A stretch of 64,000 bases of DNA from Tillandsia leiboldiana (taxonomy: Eukaryota; Streptophyta; Magnoliopsida; Poales; Bromeliaceae), in assembly GCA_029204045.2 (NCBI GenBank), contig CM055076.1:15859902-15923901 (forward strand), read 5' to 3'. The notes under the pieces are model-generated. The model had not been told where the DNA came from, did no database searches, and was given only the letters and a program-made list of their open reading frames with translations. Both the position numbers and the translations under genes were made by a program. This document shows, piece after piece, positions 20,060 through 28,930 of this stretch (within the stretch, counting starts at the first letter, position 1; each line of letters opens with the position of its first letter).

Positions 20060-20125
20060 CATGTCCCCCTTTCTGAAGTACTATGTTGTCTGCAGCCAAC
20101 ATAGTCGCTACCAAAGGAAGACATG
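20060..20125 (-). other. gypsy 2 leader two-tier hairpin with CTGCAG loop
   Basis: Inner stem ACTATGTTG/CAACATAGT (9 bp, 20080-20105) closes the 8-nt loop GCTGCAGA. Outer arms 20113-20125 and 20060-20072 pair over 13 bp including two G-U pairs. It lies between primer site and gag ATG, the position of packaging and dimerisation signals in retroviruses. Matching structures occur in gypsy 3 and 4. Confidence 0.75.
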
Positions 20126-20265
20126 TCTATCACTCATCCCAATCCGCTCGGAAGAGTCAGAAACCCAATCAAGACTTTCGCTAAAAAGTCTCGGCTCTCA
20201 CGTGGGTCATCCTAGGGTTTAACCATAAGCCTAGGGTTCCTAAGTCCTCCAAGACCTACATCCTA

Positions 20266-20278
20266 GGCTCTGATACCA
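20266..20278 (-). other. gypsy 2 primer-binding site, tRNA-Met(i)
   Basis: TGGTATCAGAGCC on the minus strand, 8 nt after the 5' LTR. Confidence 0.9.
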
Positions 20279-21130
20279 CTCTAATCTGTCACGCCCCGGG
20301 GTCGGAACTGTACCCCGGGCTCGCCAACAGATCCGCCGTCCCTACAGGAAGCCCCGTAGAGACGTAGCGTCTATCCTGCAAATAAGCATCTATACTAACA
20401 GATATCAGAGCTGTAAAATAAAAATTAACTATGAACAGAAAGTAAAAAGTCTCTCGAAAATATAATACATAAAATCCTCACTAGAAATACAGAAGTCTCT
20501 CAAAGAAAACAAAAGAGTACAACTCGATCCCTCACTACATGATCTCTCAAACATGACACCACCAAAATATAAGGGTACCTCTATAACACACTGAAGCTGA
20601 AGGGGGGAAGGGATCTATCTCGCGACTCCCTTACCTCGGTCTGAAGGAGCAGGATCAGCAACTGGTACCGCAGGAACTAGAGCTAAAGTCCCTGGGGAAA
20701 AAGACACCACGACGGGTGTGAGAACTACCACCCACAGTAGTTCTCAGTGGGTGCCGCCAACAAGCCCGACGGTCTGCCCACAAGGTCCACTAGAGGCATA
20801 AAGTAACAAAAGAAATGCAGTATAGAAAAGCTGGAAAGTAAACATCTACTGCTACTATGCCTCTATCTAAAATGATCAAGGCATAAGACAGAAGGACGAT
20901 ATGCCACTACTGATACTCAACTCAAATCACCCAATCCAAACTGACTGCTATAACGGGTCCAGTCAAACCTGCGCCTACCTACTGCTGTAGGTATGTCCGT
21001 AGCTGCCAAAACTGGCTCAGCCAGAGGGACAGAAGCATCGACAAGTCGCGATAGAGCTCAATCTCATGCCGGTACTCCAACCCGGTATCTAGCTCAATCT
21101 CAACGCCGGTACTACAACTCGGTCTCGCCT

Positions 21131-21172
21131 ACTCCGGAGTGGCACTCGAGGGGAGCGACCCACACGAGTAAA
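21131..21172 (-). other. conserved 42-bp LTR block (gypsy 2 5' LTR)
   Basis: Same block as at 15775-15816; in this LTR it lies about 1.25 kb downstream of the TATA box, so it should be transcribed. Confidence 0.8.
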
Positions 21173-22424
21173 ATATCTGCGCAACACTATCGAGTACAAA
21201 TGTGGCTCATGCAGGCTATGATCCAATCACTGTCTCACTCACTGGCTAAAATCCACACTGTCACTCTGACCATGTCCCAAAGATCCCTAATCCACTATCA
21301 CTATCACTATCACTATCATAATGCAAACTGGTCTACAGACTGCTACAGATGCCACTCGGTCCCCAGACGCGAGTGCAAATGCAACCCCAGCTAATAAACC
21401 TCCAAGCCACGACTCGGGAAGAATCACTATGTCCAGAATGACGAGAGTACGACCACTGTGGGGAAGCTAAGGTGATGAACAAATCTGAATTCATTTTCAC
21501 ACTTACAGTAGTCTAACTATGCATGAATAATTAATTAACGAACAATTAAGCTAAGTTGAGTTTTCATGCTGCAAAGCATACCAAGAAGTCGTCAGATATA
21601 GCAGCTAGCTACAGTGGTTTCAACATATAGTTTGCACAAATTATTTAAGCTCATCTACTAACATGCATGCTACTATATTCGTAGAATTAGAGTGCAGTCC
21701 ATAGATTTTGAAAGCAGGATCACCCACCTGAACACGCTAACTGTCCGGTACGGTGCAGATAAGAAACCCGGAAATTGACAAATCTCCAAATCCTCAGAGC
21801 AAGGAGCACAAAAAGGGGTGCTCTTAAAGTCCTGGGTACAACAACAACTCTCAATTACACAAGATTCAACACAAAATCCATACTCAAAAATCTGCATGCA
21901 TAGTCCCTGTTCACACGAAAATTTCACCTGAAAATACTCCTCAATAAATTCCAATAAAAATATCACGACGATTCTCGCGAAGTGTAGATGTCGATAGGCT
22001 CTTGAATCGTCGAAATCCGATACCCGAAAGTGGAGATAAAAATCCGTGACGCTGCTGCTGTCAGGAATTCCAAACAGTAACAAAGGGGTGGAAGAATGTG
22101 CCCCAAACCCCTAAATAAGTGCATTTCCAGGAAAAATGATCAACATGGAGAACGCAGATATACCTCTTGTGAATCAGCTGTCGAAGAAATCGTCCAAAAA
22201 TGCGGTCGGGGTAGCTCTGCAGGTCTCCCGGACGAAAATGCGACGGAAGTGGGCTTCCAACTGTAGAACGTCGCTCCGCACAACGAGGTAGAAAACACAG
22301 TCGTTGCGGCCTCCAGAAAATCTGAGATTTCACCGAGAGATGGGCAAGAGGGAGAGGAAGATATTTTGTAAAAGGAGCAAAGGCTGAATCCCCCGAGAAA
22401 AGGTGGAAAAACTCGGCCCAAGAT

Positions 22425-22440
22425 GGCCTATATATAGGCC
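22425..22440 (-). promoter_or_regulatory. palindromic TATA box, gypsy 2 5' LTR
   Basis: GGCCTATATATAGGCC. Related cores with GGCC arms occur in gypsy X and the solo LTR (GGGCCTATAAATAGGCCC). Confidence 0.82.
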
Positions 22441-22645
22441 TCCAAAAGAAACAGCCCAAAAAAAACAAACTATTGGGCTCGGGCCCAACTTTCGGGCGCC
22501 CTGAACTTTCGGGCGCCTACAGTGTTGGGCCCGGGCCCAACACTGTTCACGCCCGAATCCTCCTGGTGCTGCCACGTGTCCGCCGAACAGGGAACACCGG
22601 TGCAAGGCCACCCAGAAGCCGCCACGTGTAAGGCGGTGGCGCTCA

Positions 22646-23047
22646 CCAATGAGCGGGCGCCACGTGTCCTCCCGTTGACCGCCGACCGCGCGACGTGCGC
22701 GCCGGTCGCGCGACGTGGGTCGCACGTGCGCACGCTTCCGGAGGCACCAACTCCGCGCCCCGTGCACCGCGCGTGCTGCACCCGCCAATGAGGGAGTGAC
22801 ACGTGTCCCCTGCACCCGGTCCACACTTTCCGCAGGAACTCCGTGGACCGCGCCTGCGTGCACCGACCAACCCGAGGCTGCCACCTGTCCCCCGCCTGGT
22901 CCATGCACCGCCGCGCACTTCCAGTAGACCGCGCGCCCTGGGCCCGCCAATCAGGCGGTGCCACGTGTCCCTGCGCCGGGTCTGTGCACCCCGCCGCGCT
23001 GCTCTGTGGACCGCGCATCCTGAACCGGCCAATGACAGGCTGCCACG
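22646..23047 (-). promoter_or_regulatory. four ERSE-I-like sites, gypsy 2 5' LTR
   Basis: Exact CCAAT-N10-CACG at 22646-22664, 22785-22803, 22947-22965 and 23029-23047, that is 206-620 bp upstream of the TATA box. In plants this element is bound by NF-Y together with bZIP28/bZIP60 during the unfolded-protein response; whether these copies work is untested. Confidence 0.8.
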
Positions 23048-23377
23048 TGGCATCCCGGCGGTCTACGGCCCCTCCCATGCACCATTTACCACTAAAAACT
23101 TCCGGGTGTCCGTTTTTGGGCATCCGGACTCCAAATTAAACAAATAAATAGTCGTTTTCAAGCGTTTTTCCGTGCTAAATCCATCTACGACCTCTGTTTG
23201 GCCTAATTCTTTCCAGAAATTTCGGCAAACCCAGCCGAAGGCCAATACAGCCAATAGGAGCATACAGGGTCCATCAGGAGCATCCGATTGATGCACTGTG
23301 GGCCAGATACACCAATACTATGTGTTCCAACAGTGGATTCAGCAGAAAAACACTGCATGGGAACTAGGGCCACTACA

Positions 23378-23382
23378 GATTT
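23378..23382. repeat. target-site duplication of gypsy 2, right copy
   Basis: GATTT, identical to 14926-14930. Confidence 0.95.
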
Positions 23383-23575
23383 CATCTACAATCCTAACCC
23401 ACGCAAGGTTAGTGAATGATCCATTAACGTTGTTGCCGAGAGTATGTTCCTCAGTCAGCAACGATAAGAGACATGCATCCAATGCCTCGGTCCAGTTTGG
23501 TGTTCGAGTCGAATGTTGGGCACGAGATCGGCTTGCACCTTCATTTGGAATTGCATTGTCTTGGGTGTTGGCCAT
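23383..23575 (-). pseudogene. Harbinger ORF1 (Myb/SANT-like), 5' segment
   Basis: Begins MANTQDNAIPNEGASRSRA at 23575 and includes RTPNWTEALDACLLSLLTEE and GSFTNLAWVRIVDE, the first helix region of a Myb/SANT-like (Myb_DNA-bind_3) domain. An upstream in-frame ATG at 23626 would add 17 residues; I prefer the second because the domain family normally starts close to the first helix. Gypsy 2 cuts the frame after VDE. The frame resumes at 14925. Confidence 0.82.
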
Positions 23576-23908
23576 GTCTAATCGACTGGATTGACCGGCC
23601 TTAAACACTCTCTTAAAAGGACGCATCTGTACATAATGTACGTCCTACTTTATATATTTTGGTATAACATATTTTTGATAATATATTTGGCATTAACCTA
23701 ATTGCATAATATAATTGCCATTCCATTAACAACACATATTTGATGCTTAACATATTTCGAATTGCATAACATAATGGCATAACATAATTGGCAGAATAAA
23801 TAAGGACTTGCATAATATAGTATTTCTAAAAAAATTCTCGGTTGAGGCATACGAAATATGCGATATATACAATTTTTTTTTCCATCTACACAAAATTGGA
23901 ATAGTGGG
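23576..23908. other. AT-rich upstream region of Harbinger ORF1
   Basis: No gene seen. Presumed promoter and leader of ORF1; several AT-rich TATA-like runs prevent a unique call. Confidence 0.45.
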
Positions 23909-24116
23909 TTATTATGTACAAGGGCTCAAGTGGTTTCCAATATGTATGGGGTTGCAGTGGATTCGAAATCCATGCCATCCATCAAACGCATATGGCAACC
24001 GTCATCATCGCCTTATTATGTACATGGGCTCAACTGGTTTCCAACAAGCATGGGGTTGCAGTGGATTATAAATCCATACCATCTATCAAATGCCTAAGGT
24101 AACCGTCATCATCACC
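23909..24116. repeat. 104-bp tandem duplication in the Harbinger end
   Basis: Two copies in tandem starting TTATTATGTACA at 23909 and 24013, sharing GGGGTTGCAGTGGATT and GTAACCGTCATCATC-type stretches with scattered differences. No coding sense seen. Confidence 0.75.
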
Positions 24117-24299
24117 AATATTTATATTTTCATCACCATAATTAACCGATGAAACATACATATTTCGCAGCCGACAAAACAAATATTTGTAATGACAGAG
24201 CATAGTCATTTATCATATGAGAGGCAAACTATGCATTATATCCAATAATATTTATACTGGAATAAAAAGAAGGGTTGCACCTTCGATGGCAGAAACAGG

Positions 24300-25070
24300 G
24301 GTAGCACGGCAAGATGAGATGCGCAGGGGAGGAGAGAGCAACCTCGGTACAGGGAGCAGAGAGCAAGCTCGGTAGAGGGGAGCAGAGAGCAACCGAAGGG
24401 GCACCCTCGGTACAGGGAGGGAGCAGAGATGAACCTCGGGCCAACGTCACAAATAATACACAGATCGGGGCACCCTCGGTACAGGGAGCACAGATCAACA
24501 GTAGCCAAGCACGACAAATACACAGATCGGGCAACCAAGAAAAAAAACCCACAAGGAGCAGCTCGTCAAAAGTCCGGCGACGACGAGGGGGAGCGGGGAG
24601 CAGAGAATAATGGCTCGGGGCACCCTCGGAACTCTGGAGCACAGATCAACAGTACCCAAGCATGACAAATACACAGATCGAGCAACCACGAAAGAAAAAC
24701 CCACAAGTAGCAGCTCGTCCAAAGTCCGGCGACGACGAGGGGGAGCGGGGAGCAGAGATGAAGATCGGGTCGGGTCGGTACAGGGAGCAGAGATGAACAA
24801 CTAGGCAAGCACAAAATTAACACAGATCGGGCAAATAAATAAAAAAAACCCACTTTAGAGCAGCTCGTCCAAATGTCCGGCGACGACGAGGGGGAGCGGG
24901 GAGCAGAGATGAAGATCGGGTCGGGTCGGTACAGGGAGCAGAGATCAACAACTAGCCAAGCACGAGATTAACACAGATCGGGCAACCACAGGGAAAACCC
25001 ACTTTGGAGCAGCTCGTCCAAATGTCTGGCGACGACGAGGGGGAGATGAAGATAGGGTAGCAGAGATGAA
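24300..25070. repeat. subterminal tandem repeats, about 150-bp unit
   Basis: Units begin near 24510, 24661, 24810 and 24961 (periods 151, 149 and 151). Each contains CAGATCGGGCAACCA, GAGCAGCTCGTCC and GGCGACGACGAGGGGGAGC; the last unit is shortened. A looser array of GGTACAGGGAGCAGAGAGCA precedes it from 24340. Subterminal arrays near a DNA-transposon end often serve as transposase binding sites; that role is inferred. Confidence 0.75.
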
Positions 25071-25185
25071 GGGGAACCGAAGGGAGCAGGAAGGAGATGA
25101 AGATAGGGAGAAGAAGGGCGCCTCGGGGTAGGTGTAGGGGCAGTCACGGGGAGAGAGAGGGAGTAGAGAAATGGGGGGGGGGGAT

Positions 25186-25234
25186 GGGATATCCCCCCCA
25201 AACCGGGTATAACCCGGTTTGGGGGGGATATCCC
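25186..25234. repeat. perfect 23-bp inverted repeat with 3-nt loop
   Basis: Arms 25186-25208 and 25212-25234 are perfect complements (GGGATATCCCCCCC... and mirror), loop ATA. Confidence 0.9.
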
Positions 25235-25256
25235 TATCCTATCCCATTTTGGTTTA

Positions 25257-25288
25257 GGTACAAAGGGGGGATATCCCCCCTTTGTACC
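25257..25288. repeat. perfect 32-bp palindrome at the Harbinger terminus
   Basis: 16-bp arms GGTACAAAGGGGGGAT/ATCCCCCCTTTGTACC with no loop. Imperfect pairing extends outward to about 25244 and 25304. Confidence 0.9.
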
Positions 25289-25304
25289 CAATCCAAACGG
25301 TACC
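25281..25304 (-). repeat. putative Harbinger terminal inverted repeat
   Basis: Read on the minus strand it starts GGTACCGTTTGGATTGGG, which resembles the GGnnCnGTTTGG ends of plant PIF/Harbinger and Tourist elements. It is followed by TAA. The partner end is outside the window, so the exact TIR length is unknown. Confidence 0.6.
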
Positions 25305-25343
25305 TAAGTTTCGTGGACGAAACTTCTTTTTAGTGGGGGAGGA
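25305..25343 (+). mobile_element. gypsy X internal 3' end with polypurine tract
   Basis: GTTTCGTGGACGAAACTTC followed by TAGTGGGGGAGGATG, the same pre-LTR block as in gypsy 2 to 5. The Harbinger element therefore landed about 39 bp before a gypsy 3' LTR; the rest of gypsy X lies left of the window. Confidence 0.75.
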
Positions 25344-25672
25344 TGTAGAGTCCCGAATCCTCTTGCAGCTTTTCCCGTGAATCCACGTTGAGAAACACTT
25401 GTTATTGGTGTGTCAGGCCCGTAACGCATCAAGTGGATGTGTTTGATGAACTCAGTAAGGTTCCTGGATCAAGCCTGTCTCTCGGCTGCTTTTGCCAAAT
25501 TTTAGAAGAGGTTTCAGGCCGATCGGAGGTTGGATTTGGATTCAGCGCAGAAAAACGCTTGAAAACGGCTATTTGTTTGTATTTTTCTGTGTCCGGATGC
25601 CCAAAAACGGGCTCCCGAAAGTTTTTAGTAGATTCGGGTGCATGGGAGAGGCCGTAGACCGGCCGGGTGCCA

Positions 25673-25917
25673 CGTGGCGGCCTATTATTGGCCGGCACGG
25701 GATGCGCGATCCACGGAACCCCGCGCGGGTGCATAGACCTGGCGCTGGGGATACGTGGCAGCCGTTGATCAGCGGGCTTACGCGAGCGGTCTACGGAGGC
25801 GCGTGCGGGTGCCTCGGGATGCGTGCGCGAGTGGGGGGCAGCCGACGCGGCTGGCGAGGCACGCGTGGGCGCGGCTGGCGTGTCGCGCGGGCGGGACGCG
25901 TGGCACCCTGCCATTGG
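25673..25917 (+). promoter_or_regulatory. two ERSE-I-like sites, gypsy X LTR
   Basis: On the minus strand CCAAT-N10-CACG reads exactly at 25673-25691 and 25899-25917, about 200-450 bp upstream of the TATA box. Confidence 0.75.
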
Positions 25918-26116
25918 CGAGCGCCACCTACCCGGTTGACCGAGCGCGGGACACGCGTCGCCGCCCTGGCGCGCTTGCATCGCTGTCCCGTGTTCGGTGG
26001 ACACGTGGCGGATGCTGGTGAATCTGGGCTCTCCTTAGCGGGTTGTTGGGTGCGATTTTGGCACCCGAATGATTCGGGCGCCCGAAAACCCGAACCCGAA
26101 AGCCCCTTTTGGGCTG

Positions 26117-26134
26117 GGCCTATAAATAGGCCCC
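26117..26134 (+). promoter_or_regulatory. TATA box, gypsy X LTR
   Basis: GGGCCTATAAATAGGCCC, TATA flanked by complementary GGGCC/GGCCC arms. Confidence 0.8.
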
Positions 26135-27618
26135 TTCACTTACCTTTTTTGGTTTTTCTGGTCCTTTTTACAGTGGGTTTCCTTCTGAGAAGTTGTTCAC
26201 TCATTTGTTTTACACTTTGTGGTGAAGTTCCAGAATTTTTGGAGGACGCTACTTTGACGTCTACTGCGATTCGACGCACTGCGACGCACCTTCCTTAGTA
26301 GCCTTTTTCGTCGCGTTTCGGTCTGCGGACTCTCCTGGGCTACCCCAAAGGAGTTTTCGAGTGATTCTTGCGCCTACGCTTTCACGACAGGTAGGGCTGC
26401 GACTTTTGTATTTTCAGCTTCTCCTTATTCTGAGGTTTTCTTGGGCTTTTCGGTCCATTTTTGTGACCCCTTTTCTGTGGTGGAGTTTTGGACAGCACCG
26501 GAGTTTTTGTGGGTTTTCTCTGCACTTGAGAGTCGGAACGAGGAGTGCAAGTATTCGATTTACATATACGCGTCGGAAGGAACATAGTCGTAATTTTTTC
26601 GGATTTTTCTGAGGTTGTCTCAAAGGTGAAAATTATACTTTTTCTGGACGGATTACTGCAGACTTTTGATCATTGGAAGTTTCGCATTTACCGCAGTGAT
26701 TAAATTGTATCTTGGCCTACAGGTGTCGGAACGGGACGAGTAAGTACTCGTTTTTCATCTACTCGTCGCGAGGATCGCAACGACGATTTTTTTGGATTTT
26801 TATGAGGACTGTACTGAGGTGAAATTTTCTCATTTTCCGTGCTGTTTTCCAAAACAGTAATTACTGTTTTGGAGATGGCCATTTACGCCGTGTGCGATCT
26901 ATGTTGCAGTAGTTCTCGCATTTTGGAGGTTTGCGGGGATAGAAGATCTTGGACAGCGAGGAGTCTCGTACTGTTGTGGTTTGCGCATTTCGAGGTGGGT
27001 AGACCTCACTATGAATATTAGAGTGATCCCCGTTGTTGATTACCGACTAGTACATTGTGGGTAACACGCATGCTTGTATAGATTGGACATGTGTTATGTT
27101 AGTACTTAGTGTTCTTATAAGATCTATTATTATCCTGGATTAGCATGCTCAAATTAATGTGAGAACAACGATATCTACTTTTCTTTTATCATCATGAGGA
27201 CACTTGCATGCTTGTATGGACATCTAGATAGGCCACCTTTTACTGCTACACTATCATTGGAATTTGACTTAGGAGAAACCATGTTGGCACCTCTTCTCCT
27301 TTTATTGAGATACATGTGGTATTGCTCGGGTTGAGCAGGGTTGTAGGATAGTGTAGCCGGGTTTATTGAGTTGGGATTTGTCATACCAGATTGTGGGTTG
27401 TGGGGAATTGTGGCGACCGCGGACATTGGGCGGTTGACCGGATGTTTACTTGTGCATCAGATTGGGGATCGGATTTCTCAAGTGGATGGAGCCTCCAACT
27501 TATTGAGTATTATTGCATTAGATTGGGGGATTGGGTTATCTTTAGTGGAGGGGTTTTTCCACCTTGATCATAGTTATGATCCAGTCCTGCTATATCGTGA
27601 TACTTGTTACTGAGATAC

Positions 27619-27660
27619 TTTACTCGTGTGGGTCGCTCCCCTCGAGTACCACTTCGGAGT
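27619..27660 (+). other. conserved 42-bp LTR block (gypsy X)
   Basis: Core CTCGTGTGGGTCGCTCCCCT plus CGAG, then ACTTCGGAGT; about 1.5 kb downstream of the TATA box. Confidence 0.8.
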
Positions 27661-28186
27661 GTGCGATCGTGCCGGACAGAAGCCGGTCTGTAACTTATTT
27701 TGGGATGCGACCGTACCAGTCAGAAGTCGGTCTATATCCCGCGGTTGAGTTCTTAAGTTCGACAGCAGAGCAGGCAGTGGCAGTTTTTACTGGTGGTTAA
27801 CCCACTTGAGGGAGGCTACTGGTTTATAGTAGTTCTCACCCCCATTCTTGTTGTTTTCTGTTTCTTCCCCCTTGTTTTGCAGTGTCTTCTGCGAGAGCTG
27901 CTGGGCCATCAGCGGCAGATCGAGGTAAGAGAATAGCGGACTAGATAGACCGTCCACCCGACAGTGTGCTCGCTGGACTTTTGATGTACCCCTATCTTCT
28001 CAGACAGTTGTATTGCACTTTATTTTTTTGGGTCTGGCTTTTGCCAGCTGTTTGTATATTTTTGGTGAGCTGGGAGGGACACTTGTACTTATTATAGTTG
28101 ATCCGAATACTTCTTATAGTGTAGAAACACTTGGATGAATTTTTGATTGCATAAAAATAAAAAACTGGGCATTTTACATGTTCAGA

Positions 28187-28418
28187 GTCCGGACCGTGGA
28201 TCTCAGTCCGGACCCCGAACGTAGGTTTGTTCGTGCGCAATTCCAGTCCGGACCGTGGATCTCAGTCCGGACCCCGAACGTGGAATTTGCAAGAAAAGCA
28301 TGAACAGTCCGGACCGTGGATTGCAGTCCGGACCCAGAATGTCGTCTTTTCTGGAAATAGTCTGTTTCGCTGAGATAGTCCGGACCGTCAATTCCAGTCC
28401 GGACTGTCGTCCTGCAAA
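28187..28418 (+). promoter_or_regulatory. copia B U3 array of paired AGTCCGGACC motifs
   Basis: Four pairs at the same two-turn spacing as in copia A and C, but with AGTCCGGACC in place of GATCCGGATC. Nearly all units changed together. Confidence 0.7.
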
Positions 28419-28742
28419 ATTTCAGAAATGGTTAGTTTTTGATGCTTATCTTCTTCCAATGGTTTCTAACCTATAAATAGACCCTATGTTTCATCTTTTA
28501 GGGTACGACGAAAAGCGTAAAATACGACCGAAAAAGAAAAATCCACATATAGAGAAGAAAGGAAATACATGATTTAATTCTATGTTTCTTCATCTATATT
28601 ATTAATTTGATTCTAGGTTTTCCAAACTCAACTTTTGAGTAGAATCAAATTAATGAATACTTAGATGGTATTTCCGATCTATTTCTAATCTAAGTATTCG
28701 GCGGATCATCACCACCCAAAAACAACGATTTATCCCAAAATC

Positions 28743-28930
28743 GGCGCGTGGACTCGCGTGGCCTTGTGGATTCAAGGTGCTACCGCTCTTGTGGATTCAG
28801 AGCGAGGTACGTTCGTGGATTCGAGACGTGCTACTGGGTGAAGACCGTGGATTCGGTCGGACGTCGTGGACTCGACGTTGGACGCCGTGGATTCGGCGTT
28901 GGACGCTAATCGTGGATTCGAGCAGCGTTG
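28743..28930 (+). repeat. copia B leader hairpin array
   Basis: Eight TGGATT/TGGACT loops with the same series of stems as in A and C, including ACGTCG/CGACGT and ACGCCG/CGGCGT. In unit 3 the stem pair next to the loop is T-A (CTTG/CAGAG) where A and C have C-G (CTCG/CGGAG). Confidence 0.75.

Larger units (their letters stand above)
14931..23377 (-). mobile_element. gypsy 2: gag-only Ty3/gypsy element (TR-GAG-like)
   Basis: 8447 bp with LTRs of 3054 and 3091 bp, a perfect TSD, a tRNA-Met primer site and a polypurine tract. The internal region is only 2.3 kb. It holds an intact gag frame, a broken trace of the protease active site and a scrap of the integrase C-terminus; reverse transcriptase, RNase H and the integrase core are absent. 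Such gag-only elements with terminal repeats have been described in plants as TR-GAGs and must borrow pol from an autonomous relative. Confidence 0.93.
20287..23377 (-). repeat. gypsy 2 5' LTR
   Basis: 3091 bp. In transcription order it has U3 with four ERSE-I-like sites, a palindromic TATA box, a long R-U5 with the conserved 42-bp block at 21131-21172, and the end GGGGCGTGACA. Confidence 0.94.
1673..25304 (-). mobile_element. PIF/Harbinger DNA transposon, split by two gypsy insertions and one copia
   Basis: The minus strand holds, in order, a putative terminal end at 25304, subterminal repeats, a Myb/SANT-like ORF1 and a HARBI1-like DDE transposase. This pairing of ORF1 plus transposase is the hallmark of autonomous plant PIF/Harbinger elements. 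Subtracting gypsy 1, gypsy 2 and their TSDs leaves about 4.7 kb within the window. Copia A then interrupts the transposase, and the other terminus lies beyond the left edge. The right flank reads TAA at 25305-25307, fitting the 3-bp TWA target of the superfamily. Confidence 0.85.
25344..28099 (+). repeat. gypsy X 3' LTR, truncated at its end
   Basis: Starts TGTAGAGTCCC. It has two ERSE-I-like sites, TATA box, internal direct repeats of about 150 bp with bases like GTCGGAACG, a TTGACC unit near 27430 and the conserved 42-bp block at 27619-27660. The last 200 bp or so expected from the gypsy 3 LTR, including GGCGTGACA, are missing where copia B begins. No genes seen inside. Confidence 0.8.
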
